The notes under the pieces were generated by a model that saw nothing but the letters and a program-made list of their open reading frames with translations, was not told the DNA's origin and ran no database searches. DNA of 39,366 nt, from NCBI GenBank assembly GCA_913775175.1, contig CAJYKU010000022.1, positions 1 to 39,366 on the forward strand, given 5' to 3'. Of the stretch, positions 28,498-37,502 are shown in pieces. The position numbers and the translations under genes were made by a program. The first letter of the stretch is position 1, and every line of letters starts with the position of its first letter. The stretch comes from an uncultured Pantoea sp. Its GTDB lineage: Bacteria > Pseudomonadota > Gammaproteobacteria > Enterobacterales > Enterobacteriaceae.

Positions 28498-29622
28498 ATG
28501 CAATTTACTCTTGTGCAGTGCGATACGGATGCGCCCGCTAAAAGCGTCACGTTTACACCGCCTGGCGGCACCATTGGCCGCAGCCAGGATAATGACCTGG
28601 TTCTGCCTGACGAAACGCGCGCTATCTCGCGCCTGCAGGCGCTGGTGCACCTCTCAGCCACAGGTGAGTGTCGCCTGACCGCTCAGGGCAGCGTTACCCC
28701 GATTATACTTAACGGCGTGGCGTTGCAGCGCGGTGAGCAGGTTATGCTGCAGCATGGCGACCAGCTGCAGATTGGCGCCTGGGCACTCACAGCTATCGAC
28801 CCGGCGCACCAGCCTGAGTCAGACGATCCGCTCGCTTTTTTTACCGATAATGTCACCGACCCGCTGGCGATACAGCAGGAAGCCATATTAAGCGTCGATC
28901 CCCCCGCTGTGATAGCGCCACCTGTATCAGAGCGCCGTCCCGATCCGCGCCTCGCCATCGACCCGCAGCGTGATGCTGCAGCCCGGCCCCGTCTGACTTC
29001 TGAGAGTAATGAGCAGCAGCTAATTGCGGCGTTGCTGGAAGGAATGGGCTTAAACAACGGACAACAGACAACTATCAGTGAAGAGCAGATGCGCATCACT
29101 GGTCGTATGCTGAGTCTGTTTTCGCAGGGCACAGTTGCGCTGCTCTCATCGCGCTCGATTCTTAAGCGGGGCGTGAAGGCGGATATGACCATGATCCTCA
29201 ATGAAGCCAACAATCCCTTTAAGATCCTGCCATCCGGCAAAACCGTGCTGATGCAGATGTATCAGAGCCAGATGCCGGGCTTTATGCCGCCGGAAGCCGC
29301 CGTGCGTGACGCGCTGGTCGATCTGCAGGCGCATCAACTGGGCATGATTGCCGGTATCCGGGCGATTATTGCTGCCATGCTGCAATCGTTTAATCCGGAA
29401 CGTCTGGAAGAACAGGCACGCAGTGAAGGCACGCTGCCTAAGGTGGCGTTAAACAGCGGACGCAAGGCTGCACTGTGGAATGCATTCACGCGCCACTATC
29501 AGCGTACGGCGGGCGAGATCGAGGATGATTTCCACACGCTTTTTGGCGAGGCCTTTCTCAATGCCTATGACATGGAAGTTAATCAGTATAAAGATTCGCA
29601 AACCCGGATGGATGAGACATGA
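28498..29622 (+). CDS. tagH: FHA-domain T6SS regulator (TagH/Fha)
   Basis: Phosphothreonine-reading scaffold of the T6SS post-translational control pathway. An N-terminal FHA domain (about 5-100) has the phosphate-binding G27-R28-S29 and S44-R45, but glutamine (Q47) replaces the usual histidine of the SRxH motif. A linker rich in Pro and Asp follows. The C-terminal T6SS-specific domain (about 165-370) contains MTMILNEANNPFKILPSGKTVLMQMY and GEAFLNAYDMEVNQY, close to those of complete systems. The stop overlaps the pppA start (ATGA). The kinase and phosphatase genes close by are its expected partners. Confidence 0.9.
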   Translation: MQFTLVQCDTDAPAKSVTFTPPGGTIGRSQDNDLVLPDETRAISRLQALVHLSATGECRLTAQGSVTPIILNGVALQRGEQVMLQHGDQLQIGAWALTAIDPAHQPESDDPLAFFTDNVTDPLAIQQEAILSVDPPAVIAPPVSERRPDPRLAIDPQRDAAARPRLTSESNEQQLIAALLEGMGLNNGQQTTISEEQMRITGRMLSLFSQGTVALLSSRSILKRGVKADMTMILNEANNPFKILPSGKTVLMQMYQSQMPGFMPPEAAVRDALVDLQAHQLGMIAGIRAIIAAMLQSFNPERLEEQARSEGTLPKVALNSGRKAALWNAFTRHYQRTAGEIEDDFHTLFGEAFLNAYDMEVNQYKDSQTRMDET

Positions 29623-30395
29623 AGATGATGTTTGCCAGCCGCAGTCAGCAGGGCAGGCGCGATGAGAATCAGGATCGTACTGCCGCAGAAGTCGATGAGC
29701 AGCGCGGCTTTTTTCTGGTATGTGATGGCGTAGCGGGATTACCTGGCGGTGACTATGCGGCTGAACTGGTGCGGGACACGCTGCTCAGCGCGCTGCAAAA
29801 CAGCAGCAGCTTTACCCCTGAATCCACCCGCGCAGCTATTGCAAAATGTCAGCAAACCCTGGCAGACGCACAGGGGAAGAATCCGAAATTTTCACGTATG
29901 AGCACTACCCTGGCGGCACTGTTTATCGATCGTAAAAATCAGCTGGCATGGTGGGCGCACGCTGGTGACAGCCGGGTTTATCATTTCCGTCACGGCAGGC
30001 TGAGTGAGGTCACCCGGGATCATAGTCTGGCTCAGCAGCTGCAGGATGCAGGCTATGAAAATTCCGGCATTAACAGTAATTTACTTTATAATGCGCTCGG
30101 CACAGATCCGGTTCGTCCGGTAACGTTCAGCACGGCACTTGAGCTCAGTGATGGCGATGCATTTCTGGTATGCACTGATGGCTTCTGGCTCAATCTGACT
30201 ACCCGGGAAATGGAGCAGGCGCTGCGCATGGTCAACGCCTGCGAAGAGTGGCTGACGCTGATGGAGCAGGCAGTAAACCAGAGCGATAAGCGGGATAACC
30301 TTAGCGCGCTGGCTGTCTGGGTTGGTGAACCGCAGGATGCCACGCTGCTTTACTCTCCGGCTGATGCGGCGCGCTTTGTGCCTTCTCGTAACTGA
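29619..30395 (+). CDS. pppA: PP2C-type serine/threonine phosphatase PppA
   Basis: Metal-dependent phosphatase that reverses PpkA phosphorylation in T6SS control. The 258 residues have the PP2C metal-binding and catalytic motifs: DENQD (15-19), CDGVAGLPGGD (from C35), GDSRVY (116-121) and TDGFW (186-190). It is soluble, with no signal peptide, so it acts in the cytoplasm. It is translationally coupled to the FHA gene by a four-base overlap. All key acidic residues are present, so activity is expected. Confidence 0.93.
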   Translation: MKMMFASRSQQGRRDENQDRTAAEVDEQRGFFLVCDGVAGLPGGDYAAELVRDTLLSALQNSSSFTPESTRAAIAKCQQTLADAQGKNPKFSRMSTTLAALFIDRKNQLAWWAHAGDSRVYHFRHGRLSEVTRDHSLAQQLQDAGYENSGINSNLLYNALGTDPVRPVTFSTALELSDGDAFLVCTDGFWLNLTTREMEQALRMVNACEEWLTLMEQAVNQSDKRDNLSALAVWVGEPQDATLLYSPADAARFVPSRN

Positions 30396-30410
30396 TTTGC
30401 AAGGATCCTT

Positions 30411-31361
30411 ATGAAAGTGTGGTTGTCGGGTATTGCCGCCCTGCTGCTGGCTCAGAATGCTCAGGCAGAAGATTATCGCGTTATCTATTCGCCCAGCCTG
30501 GCGCTGGAGGTCTATATCGATAATGTCGCCAGCAAAGCACCCGATGACTGGTGTAAAGAGAGACTGCCGCTGCGTATCGTTTCAGGTAAAAGCCAGGAGA
30601 CACACATCCTCGACACTTTTTTACCCCGTGCAGGCACGCTACTGGCGAATCAGTGTGGCAGCCTGGATGAACTGCCGTGGCAGTTCATCAGCAAAACAGG
30701 CAGCGTACTGGCCAACGGCACAGCAGCAAAGCTGCAAAACTGGCGTCCGATTATTATCAATGATGCAACTGCCAGTGCCAGCACTACAACAGCGGCACCG
30801 CTGGATCTCTCACATCCGGCTGACAGCACGCCACTGCAACATTTTGCCCTGCCTGGCGGCTGTCATTTTCGTACCTGGTGGGATGAACAGGGTGCGTCAC
30901 TGTTTATTCCTGATGTCAGTGGATCGCACTGCTCAACCGAGGGCTGGCTGGAGGGAGCCAGCGAGATTGCGCTGCTGAATGAGAATAAACCGATTTCGCT
31001 GCCGGTGAGCTTCTATCAGGGCTATCCCGTTGCCGGACTCAATCCGGGTAAACAACCGCTGGAAATCGTGGCGGTAAATAAGCAACGCATGATTGTTACC
31101 CGGCCTGATGCTGCCGGGAGCTGGCTGGTGTTGCCGTTTGATGCAAAGCAACATCTCTGGCGCTTTGATGGTGCCCTGTTGATAAAACTGGATAAAAAAA
31201 CCGGCAGTGACAACAGCATTGTGAAAGCAAACGTTGATCGTTATCGCGCCATCTGGTCGTCGCAGTTTATGCCACAGCAAAAAGTGACAGTGTTACTTAT
31301 CGACACTCTGCATGCAGATCTTGTCGATCCGGCAATTGGTGCCTGGCGTAACATTAATTAA
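30411..31361 (+). CDS. Exported protein of unknown function in the T6SS-like operon
   Basis: I do not recognise this family. It encodes 316 residues with a signal peptide cut after AQA (about residue 19) and no membrane anchor. The mature part has four cysteines (C48, C82, C151, C174), which could form two disulfides in the periplasm. There is a Ser/Thr-rich low-complexity stretch around ASASTTTAAP. The start ATG 30411 has AAGGAT upstream and follows pppA by 15 bases. It lies between the phosphatase and kinase genes. A sensor partner for the kinase's periplasmic tail is a reasonable guess, by analogy with the TagQRST signalling proteins of Pseudomonas, but I see no sequence match to those. 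Confidence 0.8.
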   Translation: MKVWLSGIAALLLAQNAQAEDYRVIYSPSLALEVYIDNVASKAPDDWCKERLPLRIVSGKSQETHILDTFLPRAGTLLANQCGSLDELPWQFISKTGSVLANGTAAKLQNWRPIIINDATASASTTTAAPLDLSHPADSTPLQHFALPGGCHFRTWWDEQGASLFIPDVSGSHCSTEGWLEGASEIALLNENKPISLPVSFYQGYPVAGLNPGKQPLEIVAVNKQRMIVTRPDAAGSWLVLPFDAKQHLWRFDGALLIKLDKKTGSDNSIVKANVDRYRAIWSSQFMPQQKVTVLLIDTLHADLVDPAIGAWRNIN

Positions 31362-31427
31362 TCAGCATTCGCTGCCTGCTACGCACCGCGGAACCAGGCA
31401 CTACAGGATCTGTTCAGAGAGCTCACT

Positions 31428-32828
31428 ATGTCGGCAAACGAAAAACTTACCCCTAACGCCCTGCCCGCAGGCTACCGATTTAACGAGTTCGAAATTCAGG
31501 ACGTTGTCGGTGGCGGCGGTTTTGGTATCGTCTATCGCGCCTGGGATCACCAGCTGGAACGAACCATCGCTATTAAAGAGTATATGCCGCTCTCGCTGGC
31601 CGCTCGTGCAGCAGATATGTCGCTGGAGTTGCGCGGTGAACGCTTTCATAAACTGTTTCATGCAGGCCGCAACAGTTTTATTCAGGAGGCGCGCCTGCTG
31701 GCACGCTTTAATCATCCCGGTCTGCTGCACGTGCTGCGTTTCTGGGAAGAGAATGGCACCGCCTATATGGGCACGCTGTTCTATAGCGGTATGACGTTAA
31801 AAGCGTGGCAGGCCAGCCAGCCTGAGCCGCTTAACGAAGCCTGGATTCGCCGGCTGCTGCCACCCTTGTTTGATGCAATTAATACTATTCATGCCGCAGG
31901 CTATCTGCATCGTGATATCTCGCTGGACAATATTCAGATTCAGGATAACCAGCTTCCCGTACTGCTTGATTTTGGCTCTGCACGCAAAGAGATTGGTAAC
32001 CTCTCTGATGAAACTGAAATCATGCTTAAGCCCGGGTTTGCGCCGATTGAGCAGTACAGTGAAGAGGGTGAAGGTGAACAGGGTCCCTGGACCGATATCT
32101 ATGCGCTGGGCGCGGTGCTGCACACACTGATTACCGGCTATGCGCCGCCAGTCAGCGTGGTTCGCTGTATTGAAGATAATTATCAGCCGCTGGCCAGTCG
32201 CAGACCAGAAGGCTATTCACTGCCGCTGTTGCACGCCATTGATGCTGCCCTGGCCATGAAACCGCAGGATCGTCCGCAAACCATCGATGCACTGGCGCAA
32301 CTTATTAATCTGCCCGACAGCGATGCTGAAACGTTAAGCACACCGTTGCCGGTTAACACAGACGTTCTGCCAGTGACAGAGCCAGTTACAGCGGCTGAAC
32401 CTCCGCTGGCGGCATCTCTGCGCACCGCAACGCTGACTGAACCGGTATCGCCTGACGCCGCCAGACGGCGGCGCACCACACCTGTTGTCGTGACGCTGGC
32501 TGCTGTTGCACTGGTTGCTATCGGAGTGGGAGTATGGCGAACCCTGCACCACACCTCTCCACCCCCAGTGGCCACCGCTCCGGTAACCGGCCCTGCTACT
32601 GCGGGCAGCGTACCTGCCACGGCTACACTCTATCTGCAGCTACAGCCGGACGAACGTGTCGCGCTGAATGGAGAGGTTCAGGATATTAAAGCAGCCAGCA
32701 GTGGTTTCGCTTCACTTAATCTTGCGGCTGGCAGCTATCAGATTGAAGTCCGCCGGGGCAATCAGGTGCGCAGTCAGTCCCTGACAATCAGCCAGCCCGG
32801 AACCTGGCTGATTAATCCCGGTAACTAA
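31428..32828 (+). CDS. ppkA: Membrane serine/threonine kinase PpkA with PEGA-like periplasmic tail
   Basis: Hanks-type kinase, the presumed activator of this module through phosphorylation of the FHA protein. Residues 20-300 form the kinase domain: glycine loop GGGGFGIVY (28-36), ATP lysine K50, catalytic HRDISLDN (161-168; HRD is followed by IS rather than LK) and DFG (181-183). A proline- and threonine-rich linker leads to a membrane helix (about 350-368). The last 70 residues resemble a PEGA domain (LYLQLQPDERVALNGE to ITSQP-like end), probably periplasmic. The catalytic residues are intact. The gene's last 17 bases overlap the oncoming chaC. Confidence 0.92.
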   Translation: MSANEKLTPNALPAGYRFNEFEIQDVVGGGGFGIVYRAWDHQLERTIAIKEYMPLSLAARAADMSLELRGERFHKLFHAGRNSFIQEARLLARFNHPGLLHVLRFWEENGTAYMGTLFYSGMTLKAWQASQPEPLNEAWIRRLLPPLFDAINTIHAAGYLHRDISLDNIQIQDNQLPVLLDFGSARKEIGNLSDETEIMLKPGFAPIEQYSEEGEGEQGPWTDIYALGAVLHTLITGYAPPVSVVRCIEDNYQPLASRRPEGYSLPLLHAIDAALAMKPQDRPQTIDALAQLINLPDSDAETLSTPLPVNTDVLPVTEPVTAAEPPLAASLRTATLTEPVSPDAARRRRTTPVVVTLAAVALVAIGVGVWRTLHHTSPPPVATAPVTGPATAGSVPATATLYLQLQPDERVALNGEVQDIKAASSGFASLNLAAGSYQIEVRRGNQVRSQSLTISQPGTWLINPGN

Positions 32829-33495
32829 TGTGCGGGCACGCCTGCTGCAATGCCCTGACTTCAGCAGCCAGCCGCGTCAGTGCGGCCTCCTGCATACCGC
32901 GCTTACTCAGCTCCTGCTCCAGTGAGAAGAGATACTGTGCGTTGCTGCCGAGTGGTCCGCTCGCCTGCGCAATCAGCGGGGCAATCGTTGTGCGGCATGA
33001 ATCAGCCTCATACAGCGGATGACGGGGATCCATAATAAACACCAGCGCGGTTACTCTGCGTCCGTCATCCAGTGTCAGTTCACACCAGGTAGGCAGATAG
33101 CAGCCGGTGATCATTTCACGCTTCCAGAGCAGCTCCAGCTCTTCATGCAGACGGGTCTCTGGCAGGCGAAATGCCAGACCGCTGGTGCTGCCTCCCTCTT
33201 TTAGCGCCAGCATACGGCCCGGTGTATCAGCGGTACCGCGTCCGGCGGTCAGCCGCAGACAGAATGCACGATGCCAGCCTTCAAGACGACCTGCAGCCAC
33301 TTCATCTGCCTCAAATACCGGGTTCCACATCAGTGAGCCGTAGCCAAAAATCCAGACCGGGCTTTGATCGGGCCGACAGGCCAGCGTAGCAGAGAGTGAT
33401 GCGGCTCGCTGGTCGCAGTCCCACAGCAATGCTTCATCAATATCACCAAATGATGTTTTGCAATCGGCTTTTAATAAAAATTCCCGGGTTAACAA
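32812..33495 (-). CDS. chaC: Glutathione-specific gamma-glutamylcyclotransferase ChaC
   Basis: Degrades glutathione to 5-oxoproline and Cys-Gly in the cytoplasm. The 227 residues hold the substrate-binding WIFGYGSLMWNP and the GRMLALKEGG and KREMITGCYLPTW stretches typical of ChaC. The start is TTG at 33495. A perfect AGGAGG (33502-33507) lies six bases upstream, and the N terminus MLTREFLLKADCKTSFG matches E. coli, so the rare start is secure. The C terminus (QQACPHISYRD) differs from E. coli and lies partly within the 3' end of the kinase gene on the other strand. Confidence 0.93.
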   Translation of the reverse strand: MLTREFLLKADCKTSFGDIDEALLWDCDQRAASLSATLACRPDQSPVWIFGYGSLMWNPVFEADEVAAGRLEGWHRAFCLRLTAGRGTADTPGRMLALKEGGSTSGLAFRLPETRLHEELELLWKREMITGCYLPTWCELTLDDGRRVTALVFIMDPRHPLYEADSCRTTIAPLIAQASGPLGSNAQYLFSLEQELSKRGMQEAALTRLAAEVRALQQACPHISYRD

Positions 33496-34295
33496 TGGTT
33501 ACCTCCTCTGCCACACCAGCATCCTTTGTCTCTGCTTCCGAAACCCTCTCCTTTCAGCGACGCGCAGGCGTCGGCTTAAGTCAGAAACATTAATGCATTC
33601 ATGACCGGGCTTTCAAGATAGCGATTCAGTTTTCGTTAAAAGAACTGTTGCAGAGTGTCAGAAGCCAGCCAGCCGTGCGCGGGTAGCGCCTTAAGCGCCT
33701 CGCACCTGAAAGGGCACAGGCAGCCGATTTACGCAGCGCGTAATGTCATGACTACTGACGACAGTCTGCTTTGATCCCGCCTGAAATTGCCGCTGCACAG
33801 GCATAGTGATAGCGCTTTAAGATCAAAATCATTCAACTTCTGTTCTGCAATCAGCAGCTTTCTGATAACTACAAAGGGGTCTCAAACAGCAAAGAAGCGA
33901 CATCTCCCGACCGATGCGCACAGCCAGATTTATCCACTACAATTATCTGTAACAGCACCTGAAACAGGACAATAAGCATAAGAAACTGCGGTTTTAGCTA
34001 ATCTGGAACAAATGACAGCAATAAGCGCAGAAAAAACCAGAGTGATAAACTAACAGCACCTGATGTTTTGCCTTTATTCTTAATACGAAGATCGATTACT
34101 GATTGAAATAAACTATAAATTCTTTCAATAATCCTGCTTTTATCGGGTTTAGCCATAATTGTTCGTGAAAGTAAAATCTCGTAAAATTTTCTTATCAGAG
34201 CGCCATAGCAGGTTACACTGCGCCAGAGCGTTAAGTAAGCAGGGAGTGACTGAAAGTCATACCAGATTAATCTATTTTGCTGATGGGGAGGGTGA
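33496..34295. other. 800-base gap between chaC and chaA
   Basis: AT-rich, with no coding frame I can support. E. coli carries the small chaB gene between chaA and chaC; I find no chaB-like sequence here. A 13-base direct repeat TAACAGCACCTGA occurs at 33950-33962 and 34051-34063. A candidate chaA promoter lies at 34192-34219. Otherwise I see nothing. Confidence 0.5.
34192..34219 (+). promoter_or_regulatory. Candidate chaA promoter
   Basis: TTATCA at 34192-34197, a 16-base spacer, and TACACT at 34214-34219, about 75 bases before the chaA start. Each hexamer matches four of six consensus bases. Confidence 0.4.
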
Positions 34296-35381
34296 ATGGC
34301 TGCGCATGAGAAAACACGTCACAGCGAGTTCTCGTTGATTTTTCCAGTGGCTGCACTGACGGTTCTGATTCTGTTCGGTAACCAGACTGCGCTTCTGCCG
34401 GTCGTTGGCATCAATTTACTGGCGCTGGCTGGTATTCTTTTCAGCGCTTTCAGTGTGGTACGCCATGCTGACGTGCTGGCACACCGTCTCGGCGAGCCTT
34501 ACGGCTCTCTGATCCTGAGTCTCTCTGTCGTTATCCTCGAAGTCAGTCTGATCTCTGCATTAATGGCAACTGGTGACGCGGCACCAGCGCTGATGCGAGA
34601 TACGCTCTATTCCATCATCATGATTGTTACCTCAGGGCTGGTTGGCTTCGCCCTGCTGCTGGGTGGTCGCAAGTTTGCAACTCAGTATGTCAATCTGGCG
34701 GGCGTCAAACAGTATATGATTGCGATTTTCCCGCTGGCTATTCTGGTGCTGGTGTTTCCCAATGCGCTGCCTGGAGGAAACTTCACTACGGCTCAGGCAT
34801 TGATTATCGCCGCGATTTCAGCTGCTATGTATGGCGTGTTCCTGCTGATACAGACCAAAACGCATCAAAGCCTGTTCGTTTATGAACATGAGGATGAGGG
34901 AGACGATCCACATCACGGTAAGCCTTCAGCACATAGCTCGCTCTGGCATACGCTGTGGCTGATTGTGCATCTGGTAGCCGTTATTAGCGTAACCAAAATG
35001 AACGCTAATCCGCTGGAGCTGTTGCTGACAGAGCTTAACGCACCGGAACAGTTCACCGGCTTTTTGGTCGCGCTGCTGATCCTCTCTCCTGAGGGACTGG
35101 GTGCCATTAAAGCTGTTCTGGCCAATCAGGTACAGCGTGCTATGAACCTGTTTTTCGGTTCGGTACTGGCGACAATTTCTCTTACCGTGCCCGCTGTCAG
35201 CATTATTGCCACGCTCACCAATCAGCAGCTGATTTTTGGTCTGGAGCCGCCACATATGGTGATGCTGATCGCGGTGCTGATCCTGTGCCATATCTCGTTC
35301 TCCACAGGTCGCACCAATGTGCTGAATGGCGCAGCACACCTGGCGCTGTTTGCCGGTTATCTGCTGACGATTATGCTCTGA
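34296..35381 (+). CDS. chaA: Na+(K+,Ca2+)/H+ antiporter ChaA
   Basis: Cation/proton antiporter of the CaCA superfamily in the inner membrane, known to expel sodium, potassium or calcium at alkaline pH. The 361 residues form about eleven helices with the two inverted alpha repeats: GEPYGSLILSLSVVILEVSLI in the first half and LSPEGLGAIKAVLANQVQRAMNLFFGSVLATI in the second. They are joined by an acidic cytoplasmic loop (EHEDEGDDPHHG). Length is near that of E. coli ChaA. It converges on kdsA across a terminator. Confidence 0.95.
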   Translation: MAAHEKTRHSEFSLIFPVAALTVLILFGNQTALLPVVGINLLALAGILFSAFSVVRHADVLAHRLGEPYGSLILSLSVVILEVSLISALMATGDAAPALMRDTLYSIIMIVTSGLVGFALLLGGRKFATQYVNLAGVKQYMIAIFPLAILVLVFPNALPGGNFTTAQALIIAAISAAMYGVFLLIQTKTHQSLFVYEHEDEGDDPHHGKPSAHSSLWHTLWLIVHLVAVISVTKMNANPLELLLTELNAPEQFTGFLVALLILSPEGLGAIKAVLANQVQRAMNLFFGSVLATISLTVPAVSIIATLTNQQLIFGLEPPHMVMLIAVLILCHISFSTGRTNVLNGAAHLALFAGYLLTIML

Positions 35382-35443
35382 CAGCAACCGTGCCAGGCTA
35401 AACAGGTTGATAAGCAGGCCAGGCTACCGGCCGCAGCAGTAAT

Positions 35444-35471
35444 AAAAAAGGCACTCCACAGAGTGCCTTTT
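35444..35471. terminator. Bidirectional terminator between chaA and kdsA
   Basis: Stem GGCACTC/GAGTGCC (35450-35456 and 35461-35467) with a CACA loop, preceded by six A and followed by four T. It sits between the convergent 3' ends of chaA and kdsA and should serve both, more strongly for kdsA, where the T run is longer. Confidence 0.85.
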
Positions 35472-35487
35472 CGTTTGCGTAACAGCA

Positions 35488-36351
<864 letters not shown>

Positions 36352-36366
36352 TTATGTCGGCAGCGC

Positions 36367-37176
36367 TTAGTGCAGCGTTACCTGTTTCTGTTCAATTGCG
36401 TGGATCTGTACTTTGATCATCTCGCTCACCGGATCTTCCGGGCACTGCTCAACAAAATAGGTTAAGTCAGTCAGCGCAACATGCTCACACTCCAGCTGCG
36501 CATAGATAAGCCCGCGATCGCGAATTTCGTAAGGATCATCAGGATCAAGCTCCAGCAAAACTTTGCTGACATTCAGTGCCAGCTCCATCTGTTTCTCTTC
36601 CATCAATGCGGCTTTAAGCGTATCGAGCATTTTGCGCATTACGTTCAGCGTTTTTGCTTCATCCAGATCGTCTGCATACAGTTTGGCCGTCGGGCTGATA
36701 TTGCCCTTGAGCCACACTTCCAGAGTATGCATATCCAGCGTTTCGCCATTGAATGGATTGATCAGCCACATTTCGCCATCCAGCCAGTCGGCACGCAAAA
36801 TCAACTGTGTCGGGAAAATCACCGGCATCAGCGGCAGCTCCAGTCGCTCTGCTATATGCAGCAGTATCACACCCAGCGATACTGCCGTGCCCTGACGGCT
36901 TTTCAGAACTTTATCAATCCAGAGTGCATCGGAGAGATTGTAAACGCCGCTGGCTCCGCCAAATCCCCATTTGCGATAGAACAGCTCCAGCAGCTTCTCG
37001 AGCCTGAGATCAGAGTCTGCGGCGTCACTGATATAGTCGCGCGCTTCTTCCACCAGACGAGACAGTTGCTGCTCTACAGAGAGCGCTGAAAAATCGGCGC
37101 GGATAGCGCAGGTTGCGCCAATAACCGCTTCACTTAACGGTGTTTCACTAAAATCTAATTCTACTGGTGAGGTCAT
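36367..37176 (-). CDS. sirB1: SirB1 family transglutaminase-like/TPR protein
   Basis: Conserved protein (YchA/SirB1) with an N-terminal transglutaminase-like domain and a C-terminal TPR-like region; molecular role unsettled. The 269 residues match E. coli SirB1 throughout: KWGFGGASGVYNLSDALWIDKVLKSRQGTAVSLG, PVIFPTQLILR, INPFNGETL, WLKGNISP and DPYEIRDRGLIYAQLECEHVAL. Its ATG overlaps the stop of the broken sirB2 (ATGA), the remnant of an old translational coupling. With sirB2 broken, how ribosomes now reach this start is uncertain. Confidence 0.93.
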   Translation of the reverse strand: MTSPVELDFSETPLSEAVIGATCAIRADFSALSVEQQLSRLVEEARDYISDAADSDLRLEKLLELFYRKWGFGGASGVYNLSDALWIDKVLKSRQGTAVSLGVILLHIAERLELPLMPVIFPTQLILRADWLDGEMWLINPFNGETLDMHTLEVWLKGNISPTAKLYADDLDEAKTLNVMRKMLDTLKAALMEEKQMELALNVSKVLLELDPDDPYEIRDRGLIYAQLECEHVALTDLTYFVEQCPEDPVSEMIKVQIHAIEQKQVTLH

Positions 37177-37420
37177 ACTATCCCCAAAATCGGCATGGTA
37201 GCTATCGCCGGTTCGACTACATACAGCAGCGCGAGCAGAGAACAGCTCCGGCGCTTTCTCAGCCTGCGCGAACGACAGCTGAATGCCATAAACCCAAGGC
37301 GTTGTAGATAATAACCGCTAACAGCTTCTTCGTCAGCCAGCTTCCTCACGCTGAGCGCCGATAAAAATCGATAATCAGAGTCGACAGCACGCAACGCCGC
37401 AGCATCTGGTGGAGAATAGC
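37173..37420 (-). pseudogene. sirB2: sirB2 remnant
   Basis: SirB2 is a small inner-membrane protein of unknown role encoded between prmC and sirB1 in E. coli. Only pieces survive here, in more than one frame. One segment reads IDFYRRSA-stop-GSWLTKK and runs on to LAVIIYNALG (37292-37339 for WLTKK...ALG), aligning with the known HFYPFTPQGSWLTEKLFGVIIYIVLG. After a frame change comes a C-terminal piece ending LALLYVV...IATMPILGIV and a stop at 37173, matching the usual end VPLLGIV. The N-terminal half is missing or beyond recognition. At 326 bases, the prmC-sirB1 gap is also too short for an intact gene of about 390 bases. Confidence 0.85.
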
Positions 37421-37502
37421 GCTCTGTGCTGTCACAAAGAGTGCAGCTGCGGGCGACTGAGTCATCAGACCAACGCCTGAGAGGGCACGTTTTAGCTGTC
37501 AG

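Noticed and set aside
37173-37394. 73-codon minus-strand frame as a gene of its own
   Set aside because: Only its end resembles SirB2; the rest is out of the sirB2 frame. It is part of the pseudogene.
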